From the IMG/VR virus record IMGVR_UViG_3300035670_000535, positions 1 to 40,349 of that record: a stretch of DNA of 40,349 bases, one strand, 5' to 3'. The position numbers were made by a program, and so were the translations under genes. The DNA is from a virus. The notes below the pieces were generated by a model. That model saw only the letters and a program-made list of their open reading frames with translations. It was not told the DNA's origin and ran no database searches. Positions 1-7,073 of the stretch are shown here, piece after piece (the first letter of the stretch is position 1; each line of letters begins with the position of its first letter).

Positions 1-586
1 TTGCCATTTACGCCATTGCTCCCATTGGTGCGCCCCCCAGTTGTCCCAAGAGGGCTTCAAGTGACGGCGGCCCTGCCGGTGCGGCTGGCCCTGCCGGTTG
101 TTCCATTCCCATCCCGGGCATCGAAAGACCGGGCATTGTTTCGGGTGCGCCTGCCGGGGCCTGTTCGGCTTGACGTTCCTGCGCTCGACGCTGGGCGGCC
201 ATGATGGCTTCCGGCAATGACATCCGATTCGACTGTACTTGTGCGGCAATAAACGCAAGATCATCTGGCTGGTATGGGCCGTTCGGATCTGCGGCTTGTG
301 CCTGAATCGAAGAAAGAAGTGCGGCTTCGATTCCTTCTGCAACGATGCGATCCTTTTCCAACTCTGGGTCGGCGATCAACGGATCTGCTTCACGTGCAGA
401 TTCTTTCGACATGAGGCCAGTACCGAGACGCTGGCCAAGGCCGATGACAAGACTGTTCACGTCTGAACCTGCCGCCGAGTAGGCGACATAGTGGAAGTCT
501 GTTTCCCACAGTTTGTTCGGGGTGTAATCCTTGACACCGCCGCCCATGCCGGGGATGAAGAACGACTTGGATGCGTTACCCCAATA
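1..586. repeat. Imperfect terminal repeat, left copy
   Basis: Bases 1-586 match 39764-40349 with about 25 substitutions and no gaps, counted by eye. The first 127 bases (1-127) and the last 110 (477-586) are identical, so all differences lie between 128 and 476. Inside the portal reading frame they cause only one amino-acid change (Arg versus Lys). The contig therefore closes into a circle of about 39,763 bases, with the two ends coming from closely related variants. Confidence 0.9.
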
Positions 587-1792
587 CGCTTTTTCGAGGG
601 CGATAGCGATCTTGTCTTCTTCGACTCGTGCGGCCGCAAAGATGTCTTGTGCTTCTTGCACACGAAAATCAACCGTTGCAGACAGGACTGATTCTCCACG
701 GCGGCCAGTACGAATGTTCGTGCCTGATTCTCCACCGAACTCTGCTGGGATAGCGGCTTCGAGACGTTCCTGACGTTCGAGACGGTCAAGTGCAACATCG
801 GTTTTGTATCCGGGCTGGGTGTTCAACTGCTGGATGTCTCCGCCCTTGACGACACCCAACTGTCCGGTCTTTCCATCTGCGATTTGGATGATCTCGGGGT
901 TTTCGCCGGGACGTGCGATGAGGTATTCGTCGGGGAAGATTCCTCGTTCGATAGCGATTTCGGTGAGAGCCTGCAACCTTGCACGGGTGTAGTACATCCC
1001 GAGGATTCCGTCGAACTGGCCACGAGGCTTGTCGAGGGTGATGCGCTGTGGGACAACGACAAGTGGCATCCCTGTACGGTTCGGGATACGGGACAACTCG
1101 ACTGCTGGACGGCCAGAGTATGCGACACCTGTTACAGGGTCACGGTCTTTTTCTGAGCCGAGGACAGCGGTGACGATTTCGTTTTGACACACGTATTCGA
1201 TGATGGTGAACATTTCGTCCCATGACGGGTTGCCGACACGGAGAACACCGTCGATCATTGGGCCGAAGTTCTGTGCGATCCACTTGTACGGACGTGAGTA
1301 TGTGAAGATCACATTGTCTGGTACTGGGTTATCTGAGTCGATGGTCGGCGAAGCGAAAGTGTCCAACGGATTACGGACGTGCCATTCAACGATGCGCTTG
1401 TCGAAGTTCGGCTTTAGAAAGACAGGTGCCGATGAGTAGGCGTAGTAGTGGCGGTAGCGTCGGCGATCCTTCTGTTGCATCCGGTTCTGCGCCCACATGG
1501 CTTCCATTGCACGTTTGCGGTCACGTGCCAACTTCATTGAACGATCCATGCCTTCACGCAACGCCGGGAAGTACACCGATGCAAGTGTGGATGCGGAACG
1601 CATCGACATCTGTTCGAGGCCGGTGACGAGAAGGTTCGCTACGGAGGATCGGGTGGTGCGATCAAGTTCGGAAAGGGGAACGATTACGTCACCGTTTGCG
1701 AGTCGTCGTACCTCTCGCATCTGCTCGAAGATAGGGCCGTGCGCTTCACGGCGTTCCTTGTAGAGATCTACGATTTCTTCGACAGTTTTCAT
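8..1792 (-). CDS. Portal protein
   Basis: The 594-residue product is the likely dodecameric portal at the capsid vertex through which DNA is packaged and ejected. The call rests on position directly after the large terminase, on length, and on a portal-like layout: charged helical N-terminus, a central mixed region, and a long helical, Gln/Ala-rich then Pro/Gly/Met-rich C-terminal tail (about residues 500-594). The start has an AGAGG ribosome site six bases before ATG. It is 43 bases downstream of the terminase stop in the same leftward operon. The 3' part is repeated at the other end of the window as a variant. No residue-level signature proves portal identity; another head-tail connector is possible but less likely. 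Confidence 0.75.
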   Translation of the reverse strand: MKTVEEIVDLYKERREAHGPIFEQMREVRRLANGDVIVPLSELDRTTRSSVANLLVTGLEQMSMRSASTLASVYFPALREGMDRSMKLARDRKRAMEAMWAQNRMQQKDRRRYRHYYAYSSAPVFLKPNFDKRIVEWHVRNPLDTFASPTIDSDNPVPDNVIFTYSRPYKWIAQNFGPMIDGVLRVGNPSWDEMFTIIEYVCQNEIVTAVLGSEKDRDPVTGVAYSGRPAVELSRIPNRTGMPLVVVPQRITLDKPRGQFDGILGMYYTRARLQALTEIAIERGIFPDEYLIARPGENPEIIQIADGKTGQLGVVKGGDIQQLNTQPGYKTDVALDRLERQERLEAAIPAEFGGESGTNIRTGRRGESVLSATVDFRVQEAQDIFAAARVEEDKIAIALEKAYWGNASKSFFIPGMGGGVKDYTPNKLWETDFHYVAYSAAGSDVNSLVIGLGQRLGTGLMSKESAREADPLIADPELEKDRIVAEGIEAALLSSIQAQAADPNGPYQPDDLAFIAAQVQSNRMSLPEAIMAAQRRAQERQAEQAPAGAPETMPGLSMPGMGMEQPAGPAAPAGPPSLEALLGQLGGAPMGAMA

Positions 1793-1835
1793 TCACGACC
1801 TCTGGGTGGACAAACTCCTGTGTAACAGTAACATA

Positions 1836-3818
1836 CTACGCCCTTTTCAGCATCCAAGATGGTCGCCATTGTCGGGGTGGAAGTTTGACTGTTGTCAGGT
1901 TTGGGATGTTCAGCACCGCCATCCAGAGAGCCATCACAAGGTCGGTGCCGTTTTTCTTATCTCGTGTCCACTTGGTGAGTTCGTCCACGATGGCAAGTGT
2001 CTTCCAGTTGTTCTTCATGGTGGGCAGACGGAGCGCACCGGAGCGCAGGATCGGTGGGATGAGGGCTTCTACACCGGCTTTTTCATCCAGTTTGTTGCGG
2101 CTAGTGGTGTGAGGGATGACAGATACGCCATGTCTGGCCTGCCATTTCTTCACAAAGTCATGCTGGAGAAGGAACCGCTGAGCGGCGTTGATCTCAACAA
2201 CCCAATGGGAGATGGGATAACCCATGTCGTAAGACCGTTCTTGCCATTCTTCCATCTTGCCGGAGTAGACCCGGGTGGTGGTGTCATAACCGAGGACTTC
2301 TTCAGCGGTCATTTTTTCTCTGACGAGATCAACGAGGTGGTACAGGTTGGTTTCTGGCTGGTAGATGATCCAAACGAACGCCCAATACATCGTCGGGGAC
2401 GGGTCGATAGCAACAATGGACATCCACGGGTGGGACAGGTTCGGGTCGATGTAGCCGGGCATCCGGTCAGAGTCGATGCACCCGGGGTAGAGAACCCCGT
2501 CAAGTCCTTTTCCTCCGGTAATCCATGTCCGGTCGGCCAGTCTGTTGTCTAGGTCGAGGTCTTCTTGCTGGTAGACCACCTTGAAAACATCGGGTTTGTT
2601 GTACCGGATGAATGACAGGTCTGACCACGGGAGGCGTTTCGGGTCGAGAAGTGGCCCTTCTGGGTACGGTAGCGACTTGAAACTACGTGACTGGGGGCCA
2701 GTATCCAACTCATCGTAATACGCTTTGTAGACGATGTGTTTGTACTTCTTCTGTTTTACAGGTTCCTGCGCTTCAACATCTTCCGGAGCGATGACATCCG
2801 ATCCGTCATAGTTGATTTCTGCGTCGATGTCGTAGGTTTCTTTGGAGAGGCAATGAGCGTAGAGATCTCCTGAGCCAAGTCGCTGACCAATGACTGCAAG
2901 CAGTCCTCCGGGGTCGCACCGTGCTTCTGCCACGTTGTCCCATCGCTCAAGTAACTTGTCACGAGCCACCGATTCTCGGGCGTTGTCTGGGGAAGCAACG
3001 TCATCGAAAAGACAAAGATCGGCTCGGTGTCCGATGAACTCCGCTTCAATACCGTATGCACGAACGGTTGGTTCTTTGTTGTCGAGTCCATTTCCGTCCA
3101 ACTGCTCGACCACGAACTCTTCGGCTCGCCACAAGGCACCTTTATCGACGGGCTTGAAACGTCCATAGTCAATAGAAAGGCATCCTTCTGCATTAACGGC
3201 TAATCCCTTCTCGATAAGCACCGGGTCTGGTTCCATTGGTGTCACACGTTCTAGTGTTTCACGGATACGGCGTGAGTACATCTTAGCCATCGCCGCCGAA
3301 ACAGACCCGATCATCACACGGATACGGCGGTTACGGCAGATAACCCACACAGCGACATCGTGAAACAAGGTGGACTTACCTGCGCCCGGAGGCACGTTCA
3401 CGATAACGAACTCTTTTTCCTCAGATTCGAGCATCTTCACTAACTGCTCTGCGGCCTCAACCTGCCAAGGAGACGGCACACGGCCAAGGTAATGCTTACG
3501 GAAAAAATCGAAATCCTCTAACCCACGTTTGGCGTTCTCGGACAGCAGATCGTAAGGGATCGCCGAGGGCAGATCGACAGCATCCATAAGACGCTGGTAG
3601 TCCAACGCTTGTCGGCCTCCAGATCCGGAACCCCGAGATCCTCGTGCCTCAGCCTCACGGCGTGAAGCCTCCGCTTCTTTTGCTTTCTTAAGCCAGCGAG
3701 ACCCGGTGTTGTAGTGGACACCTGCCTGAGCGCAAGCCGACTTAATGTTTTGGCCTGCGGCTATGAGAGCAAAAAACTTTGCTTTGTCTTGAGCCGGTAC
3801 GGCTCGTTTTGTCCCCAT
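1836..3818 (-). CDS. terL: Terminase large subunit with N-terminal helix-turn-helix
   Basis: The 660-residue protein is the ATP-driven DNA packaging motor and nuclease. A Walker A motif (PPGAGKST, about 143-150) and a Walker B (LCLFDD, about 268-273) mark the ATPase. A C-terminal RNaseH-like nuclease is suggested by AIDPS (Asp near 472) and a late DLVMALW segment. Residues about 8-45 (AGQNIKSACAQAGV, then YNTGSRWLKKAK) read as a helix-turn-helix of the kind usually found in small terminases, followed by a Gly/Ser/Arg linker. No separate small terminase is evident, so recognition and motor functions may be fused. It starts two bases after the stop of the upstream gene, with AAGAAG as a weak ribosome site. 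Confidence 0.93.
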   Translation of the reverse strand: MGTKRAVPAQDKAKFFALIAAGQNIKSACAQAGVHYNTGSRWLKKAKEAEASRREAEARGSRGSGSGGRQALDYQRLMDAVDLPSAIPYDLLSENAKRGLEDFDFFRKHYLGRVPSPWQVEAAEQLVKMLESEEKEFVIVNVPPGAGKSTLFHDVAVWVICRNRRIRVMIGSVSAAMAKMYSRRIRETLERVTPMEPDPVLIEKGLAVNAEGCLSIDYGRFKPVDKGALWRAEEFVVEQLDGNGLDNKEPTVRAYGIEAEFIGHRADLCLFDDVASPDNARESVARDKLLERWDNVAEARCDPGGLLAVIGQRLGSGDLYAHCLSKETYDIDAEINYDGSDVIAPEDVEAQEPVKQKKYKHIVYKAYYDELDTGPQSRSFKSLPYPEGPLLDPKRLPWSDLSFIRYNKPDVFKVVYQQEDLDLDNRLADRTWITGGKGLDGVLYPGCIDSDRMPGYIDPNLSHPWMSIVAIDPSPTMYWAFVWIIYQPETNLYHLVDLVREKMTAEEVLGYDTTTRVYSGKMEEWQERSYDMGYPISHWVVEINAAQRFLLQHDFVKKWQARHGVSVIPHTTSRNKLDEKAGVEALIPPILRSGALRLPTMKNNWKTLAIVDELTKWTRDKKNGTDLVMALWMAVLNIPNLTTVKLPPRQWRPSWMLKRA

Positions 3819-3820
3819 CG

Positions 3821-4558
3821 TTACTTCTTTTTCGTGCCGGTCTTCTTCTTGTTCTCAGCCTGAGAGGAACCTGCCGACTGTCCAGCAATGTAGGTAGCGG
3901 CTCCACGAGCCACATTACGTCCTGCACGGCCAACATTCGTAGCCTGACGCATCACATTCGTACGTTCGCCAGCGGCGATACGGGCCGGGTTCTTCACCAC
4001 ATTTGCCGCAACACGGCCGACATTGTTCATCTGTCCGGTGATCCCACCCTTGGTTACCTCGACCACTTTGCCGACAGGGTTGCGAATCACCTTCGATGCG
4101 ATCTGAGGGCCACGAGAAGCAACCGACTTAGCGGTGATCTGGCCTGCGGTTCTTGCCCCAACAGCACGAGCGGCACCGAAAACAGCCCCACCGACAGCGG
4201 CAGTAGCAAGAGCGGCGACATCACCCTTACGCATCGGTTCAATACGGGACGCACCCTGCATACCACGGGTAGCGTTCGAGATCATGCGTCCAACCTGCGA
4301 CGGTGAGAAAATCGAAGGACGCTCATCCATCACCGTCAAACGAGCCTTCGGCTTCGGCAACGAAGTTGTCTTCAACGTGCCGCCAGTCGGCTTCGCCTGA
4401 CCAACATTCGACAACGCCTCAACAGGCTTCTCGCTCGTAGGACGGATAGCACCCGACTTCACGGCTTTGTCCCACGCATCCTTCGGAGACATTCCCTTCT
4501 TGATGTCACTCTTGATCTGATCGACAGGTGACTTCGATGATTTCTTCTTAGCGGCCAT
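3821..4558 (-). CDS. Basic Ala/Gly-rich protein, unknown
   Basis: I do not recognise this 245-residue protein. It begins and ends with lysine-rich tails, and the middle (about 110-220) is rich in Ala, Gly, Val, Asn and Arg with a small-residue hydrophobic patch near 115-135. This suggests a disordered or nucleic-acid-binding virion or packaging protein. The start chosen is the ATG at 4558, although the frame is open to 4819: upstream translation reads across the hairpin-bearing divergent region and looks non-coding. It is the first gene of the leftward packaging and structural operon and lies two bases before the terminase. No strong ribosome site is seen. Confidence 0.6.
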   Translation of the reverse strand: MAAKKKSSKSPVDQIKSDIKKGMSPKDAWDKAVKSGAIRPTSEKPVEALSNVGQAKPTGGTLKTTSLPKPKARLTVMDERPSIFSPSQVGRMISNATRGMQGASRIEPMRKGDVAALATAAVGGAVFGAARAVGARTAGQITAKSVASRGPQIASKVIRNPVGKVVEVTKGGITGQMNNVGRVAANVVKNPARIAAGERTNVMRQATNVGRAGRNVARGAATYIAGQSAGSSQAENKKKTGTKKK

Positions 4559-4680
4559 GTTGCAAAGACTACACCCATGATGTACTCTCTGTCTGCAACT
4601 TGGAAAGCCCTTACCGCTGGGAAGCAGGCAAGGCAACCACGGCCACGTAGGGAGTCGCACTCTGCTGGTAGTTGATACAC

Positions 4681-4702
4681 GGGAACGTGGGTTGATGTTC
4701 CC
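4681..4702. other. Inverted repeat (hairpin)
   Basis: GGGAAC (4681-4686) pairs perfectly with GTTCCC (4697-4702) around a 10-base loop. There is no adjacent T-run, so it is not an obvious terminator. It lies in the untranslated region before the leftward late operon. Confidence 0.4.
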
Positions 4703-4720
4703 TGCAACCAAGAAGTAACC

Positions 4721-4813
4721 ATGACCGTCCTTCCCCTGTTGCGTAAGAGGAACAAGCGGCGTGACCAACGTCATCTGGTCAAGAGCGTGGAACTCGAAAA
4801 CGGTGTCGGCTAA
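4721..4813 (+). CDS. Possible 30-residue basic micro-ORF
   Basis: An ATG preceded by AAGAAG opens a 30-codon frame encoding a strongly basic N-terminal half (RKRNKRRDQRH) and ending in TAA. It sits inside the otherwise non-coding divergent region. No promoter is evident, and codon evidence in so short a frame is weak. It could be a chance ORF. Confidence 0.15.
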   Translation: MTVLPLLRKRNKRRDQRHLVKSVELENGVG

Positions 4814-4835
4814 AAGCAACTGGCTACGGCTACCG

Positions 4836-4852
4836 GATCACAACAAGTGATC
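4836..4852. other. Perfect inverted repeat GATCAC-N5-GTGATC
   Basis: GATCAC (4836-4841) and GTGATC (4847-4852) flank AACAA. It is a short symmetric site that could bind a dimeric regulator or form a small hairpin in the leftward leader RNA. Confidence 0.4.
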
Positions 4853-4965
4853 GAAACGTGGGGGGAAGCCAAAACCAGATCTGCCAGTCATCCAGCCGAA
4901 CGGCTCACGCCTCGCTTCGCTCGTTGTGCTACCGCCCTCGCTACGCTCGGTTGGTCACAGAAGCC

Positions 4966-4984
4966 TGTGGACAGATGTGTACAA
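4966..4984. promoter_or_regulatory. Two adjacent DnaA-box-like 9-mers
   Basis: TGTGGACAG (4966-4974) and TGTGTACAA (4976-4984) are each one mismatch from the complement of the actinobacterial DnaA box TTGTCCACA. They are separated by one base and immediately precede the A/C-skewed tract. Two degenerate boxes are suggestive, not proof, of a DnaA-bound origin. Confidence 0.35.
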
Positions 4985-5366
4985 CATCGTCCAAGTCGGC
5001 GACCAACTTGAAATGTTACACACAAAAATCAACTCTGACCCACCAAACTTGAAAACCCAAACCCAACAAACACAACCACCCAGAGTGACCAACACGACCA
5101 CACACAGTAACCAAACGTCACACACACCAAAAGAGTGAATCCCGACAGAACCCCATACATACCTATACAGGAGGGGGGGTGGGGCGGCACACTCCCGGTC
5201 GGCGGCGGCGGTCGGTGGTCGGGTGCGCCGGTGCGGCTCTCGCTCTCCCGGGTCGGCCTCTTCCGGGTGGCTCCGCTCCCGGGTTCCCCCATCCCCCGGG
5301 CGGCATCTTCGGCATCCCGTGGGGTGGTCGGTGCGTCGCCTAGTGGGTGGCCGTGGGTGGTTGGGA

Positions 5367-5382
5367 TGTTTCACGTGGAACA
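5367..5382. promoter_or_regulatory. parS-like ParB-binding site
   Basis: TGTTTCACGTGGAACA differs at one position from the 16-base bacterial parS palindrome TGTTTCACGTGAAACA. No ParA or ParB homologue was recognised in the window, so if functional it would be bound by the host chromosomal ParB. It lies 19 bases from the CRP-type palindrome, upstream of the early promoter. Confidence 0.6.
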
Positions 5383-5400
5383 CGAACGGGTGTTCGGTGG

Positions 5401-5416
5401 TGTGACTTTGGTCACA
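5401..5416. promoter_or_regulatory. CRP/GlxR-type operator upstream of the early promoter
   Basis: TGTGACTTTGGTCACA is a perfect dyad that fits the TGTGA-N6-TCACA consensus bound by CRP-family regulators, including mycobacterial CRP and corynebacterial GlxR. Its centre lies roughly 69 bases before the predicted transcription start, close to a class I activator position. A 15/16 copy occurs with the same geometry upstream of the recombination promoter at 16312-16327. Confidence 0.6.
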
Positions 5417-5441
5417 TTGGGGTTTTTTCTGTCGTAAGGCG

Positions 5442-5470
5442 TTGTGCCTCCCCTCGAAACGTGATACGAT
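5442..5470 (+). promoter_or_regulatory. Early rightward promoter
   Basis: TTGTGC (5442-5447), a 17-base spacer, then TACGAT (5465-5470) form a SigA-type promoter. The -10 context TACGATTC recurs at the 7004-7032 promoter. The predicted start near 5477 coincides with an ATG that opens a 9-codon leader frame. It drives the SprT-like gene and probably the first small genes. Confidence 0.65.
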
Positions 5471-5476
5471 TCTTTC

Positions 5477-5506
5477 ATGGGTTCGGGAACCTCCCGGCCA
5501 GTCTGA
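5477..5506 (+). CDS. Possible leaderless 9-residue leader peptide
   Basis: ATG at the predicted transcription start opens MGSGTSRPV and ends at TGA, directly before the AAGGGGA ribosome site of the SprT-like gene. Leaderless translation is common in Actinobacteria. GGTTC-GG-GAACC within it can form a small hairpin. It is inferred from position only. Confidence 0.25.
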   Translation: MGSGTSRPV

Positions 5507-5517
5507 AAGGGGACAAC

Positions 5518-6318
5518 ATGACAACATCGGCAACACTCACCCGGGGAGCATCGGAGGATGTTTCCCTTGCTCCCGTGGTGGAGGCTCTCCACGTGGTCTA
5601 CCGTGACCACCTCGCTCCGGCCGTCGAGGCCGCTACCGGCGTGGCATTGCCTCCGGCTCTCTTCGTGGTCAAGCGTGACGCACGTGCTTGGGGTCACATT
5701 ACCGTCCGCCCGGCGTGGGAATCCTCCCGGGAAGACCTCGACACGGACTACGCCTACGGAGCGGTAGCGGTCTCAATGGGCGCACCGATGACCGTGACAC
5801 GCACGGCGGCATTCCATGAAATCATGGTGAGCGGCGAGAACCTCGCCCGGGGAGCGGCGGCGGTCTTCGGTACCGTCGCACACGAGGCCGCACACGCCTA
5901 CAACATCGCCGCCGGGGTGCGTGACGTGGACACCAACGGACGACATAACAAGAGGTTTAAGGCGGCCGCCGAAGACCTCTTTGGTCTCACTATCACGGAG
6001 GCCAAAGGCATCGGGTGGAGCGTGACGGAGGTCGGCGAAGAGTGCCGCACACGTTGGGCGGAGGCCATCGCAACGCTGGAGGCCGCTATCGTGGCATCGG
6101 CTCCCCGGGAGGGATTCGGTACCGGGGGAGGGTTCGGGATCTTCGGAGGCGGATCACGTCCCAAGACCGGAGCCGGGAGCCGGGGAGGCACCGGCCGGAA
6201 TAAGAATCTTCTCAAGGCCGTGTGTGGGTGCGGTGATTCGATTCGTGCGAGCCGAAAGGTCTTGGACAAGGGTATCGGGTGCGATGAGTGCGGAGAGCAT
6301 TTCCTAGCGGCAGAGTGA
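5518..6318 (+). CDS. SprT-like zinc metalloprotease
   Basis: The 266-residue protein has a zinc-metalloprotease signature HEAAH (residues 122-126) and a further candidate zinc ligand in GRHNKRF (His about 143), the arrangement of SprT/Spartan-like proteins. A C-terminal zinc ribbon (CGC ... CDEC, about 232-258) follows a Gly-rich linker. SprT-like proteins are widespread in phages of Actinobacteria; cellular relatives act on DNA-protein crosslinks, and the phage role is unknown. The ATG at 5518 has the strong site AAAGGGGA upstream; the longer open frame from 5347 is rejected because it would start before the promoter. It is the first gene of the early operon and so is probably expressed soon after entry. 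Confidence 0.85.
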   Translation: MTTSATLTRGASEDVSLAPVVEALHVVYRDHLAPAVEAATGVALPPALFVVKRDARAWGHITVRPAWESSREDLDTDYAYGAVAVSMGAPMTVTRTAAFHEIMVSGENLARGAAAVFGTVAHEAAHAYNIAAGVRDVDTNGRHNKRFKAAAEDLFGLTITEAKGIGWSVTEVGEECRTRWAEAIATLEAAIVASAPREGFGTGGGFGIFGGGSRPKTGAGSRGGTGRNKNLLKAVCGCGDSIRASRKVLDKGIGCDECGEHFLAAE

Positions 6319-6324
6319 GGCCGG

Positions 6325-6354
6325 GGAGGCGGCCGGGGTTCGCTCCGGCCTCCT
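6325..6354 (+). terminator. GC-rich hairpin after the SprT-like gene
   Basis: GGCCGG (6331-6336) pairs with CCGGCC (6345-6350), and GGA/TCC flanks can extend the stem. The following sequence is pyrimidine-rich (TGCTCTCTCTTC) but lacks a T-run. It may attenuate transcription or stabilise the 3' end. Confidence 0.35.
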
Positions 6355-6410
6355 GCTCTCTCTTCATCGGCTCCGGGTCGGTGGAGGGAGAGGAGGGAAA
6401 GTCCCTCCGA

Positions 6411-6420
6411 CTTAAGACAG
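6411..6420. repeat. CTTAAGACAG motif in a gene leader
   Basis: CTTAAGACAG lies 16 bases upstream of the gene at 6437 and is followed by AAAG, then AAGGGGA. Nearly the same cassette (CTTAAGACAGAAAGAAGGGG) precedes the minus-strand glycosyltransferase at 24819. It is one of about 30 CTTAAG sites in the window. Confidence 0.6.
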
Positions 6421-6436
6421 AAAGCAAGGGGAAAAC

Positions 6437-6661
6437 ATGAGCAAGACCTACGAGGTCGAGGTACTGGTAGGAACGGTCTACCGGGTCACCATTGAGGCGG
6501 AGAACATGGAGGCGGCACTAGCGGCGGCCAACGACATCACCGGCGACGAGCCGGGCGTAGAAGAGGTGGAGGCCGATAGGACGGTCATCCTCGAACACTC
6601 TCACGGGCGCACGGCGTTCGGGTTCGGCATCGAGGCGGCGGTACTGGGAGCGAGGTCTTAA
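6437..6661 (+). CDS. Small protein, unknown
   Basis: This 74-residue acidic protein has a beta-strand-like N-terminus (YEVEVLVGTVYRVTIEAE) and an Ala/Glu-rich helix. The layout resembles small phage proteins with a DpiA/DUF-type beta-alpha fold, but no family is assigned. AAGGGGAAAAC precedes the ATG. Its stop TAA lies inside a CTTAAGAC motif that leads straight into the next start. Confidence 0.6.
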   Translation: MSKTYEVEVLVGTVYRVTIEAENMEAALAAANDITGDEPGVEEVEADRTVILEHSHGRTAFGFGIEAAVLGARS

Positions 6662-6664
6662 GAC
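6657..6664 (+). promoter_or_regulatory. CTTAAGAC junction motif
   Basis: GAGG-T-CTTAAGAC-ATG spans the junction. GAGG is the ribosome site of the next gene, and the TAA inside the motif is the stop of the previous gene. The same module recurs at 7420, 7603, 8268 and 8568, and on the minus strand at 29748-29741. Confidence 0.65.
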
Positions 6665-6937
6665 ATGAGCGAGACCATCGACAGAGGCGAGGCATGGGAG
6701 GCCGAGCAAGTGCGGCGGCTCCGGCGAGGCGACGAGGTGAAGGCGGCTGGGAGGCTCCGACACTTCTGCGCCACGTGGGACGAGGTACGGGCGAACCCTT
6801 GGAGCGTGAGCCTCGATGACGAGGTGCTATGCGGCGAGTGTTCCGACGACATGGGCGTTACTTTTGACGAGTGGCCTAGCGCATTGGAGGACATCCCCGA
6901 GAGTGATCGACTCAAGTGCGAGAGGTGCAACGCTTAG
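6665..6937 (+). CDS. Small acidic protein with CxxC pairs, unknown
   Basis: The 90-residue product has Cys pairs at CGEC and CERC, plus an upstream Cys/His, that could bind zinc in its C-terminal half. The N-terminus is a charged helix. It begins at the CTTAAGAC-ATG junction, with GAGG as ribosome site. After its TAG stop come a CTTAAGACAGG motif and the first tRNA-like minihelix. Confidence 0.6.
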   Translation: MSETIDRGEAWEAEQVRRLRRGDEVKAAGRLRHFCATWDEVRANPWSVSLDDEVLCGECSDDMGVTFDEWPSALEDIPESDRLKCERCNA

Positions 6938-6956
6938 GACTTAAGACAGGGTGGAC

Positions 6957-6997
6957 GGGTGGCCGTCTCGCCGGGTTCGATTCCCGGCCATCCACGA
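6957..6997 (+). ncRNA. tRNA-like minihelix 1 (T-arm plus acceptor)
   Basis: A T-arm of canonical sequence, CCGGG-TTCGATT-CCCGG (6971-6987), is followed without a gap by CCATCC (6988-6993), which pairs with GGGTGG (6957-6962) with one G-U pair. An unpaired A and CGA follow. Only eight bases lie between the 5' acceptor strand and the T-arm, so there is no D-arm or anticodon arm. It sits between the stop of the 6665 gene and the promoter at 7004. A function as an RNase P/Z-type processing signal or other tRNA mimic is inferred; a degenerate tRNA remnant is the alternative. Confidence 0.5.
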
Positions 6998-7003
6998 TGG
7001 TAC

Positions 7004-7032
7004 TTGACACCATCCCGGAAATGTTCTACGAT
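7004..7032 (+). promoter_or_regulatory. SigA-type promoter
   Basis: TTGACA (7004-7009), a 17-base spacer and TACGAT (7027-7032) make the best consensus promoter in the window. It lies just downstream of tRNA-like element 1 and about 40 bases before the GTG start at 7074. Confidence 0.75.
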
Positions 7033-7073
7033 TCCGGAGACACATACAACACGCCACAGAAAGGGGAAACACC

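Larger units (their letters stand above)
4559..5517. other. Divergent non-coding region, candidate replication/partition locus
   Basis: This is the only stretch over 300 bases without a convincing gene. It separates the leftward late operon from the rightward early operon. It holds two perfect hairpins (4681-4702 and 4836-4852), paired CTCGCT(T/A)CGCTCG-type repeats near 4912-4950, DnaA-box-like sequences, an A/C-rich tract almost free of G (5013-5137) that switches abruptly to a G-run (5171-5183) and GC-rich sequence, a parS-like site, a CRP-type palindrome and a promoter. The phage carries no replication enzymes, so this is the best candidate origin, by inference. Confidence 0.5.

Noticed and set aside
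4559-4819. N-terminal extension of the 3821 gene
   Set aside because: The open frame continues, but the sequence includes a hairpin-forming region and gives an unconvincing product; the Lys-rich start at 4558 is preferred.
5347-5517. Longer SprT-like start at 5347
   Set aside because: It would begin upstream of the predicted promoter, run through the parS and CRP-type sites, and lacks a ribosome site. The ATG at 5518 has AAAGGGGA.
6910-7000. A complete tRNA gene ending at the first T-arm
   Set aside because: No D-arm, anticodon arm or matching 5' acceptor strand exists at the distance required for either a normal or long-variable-arm tRNA. The CTTAAGA stretch as an anticodon loop lacks a pairing stem.
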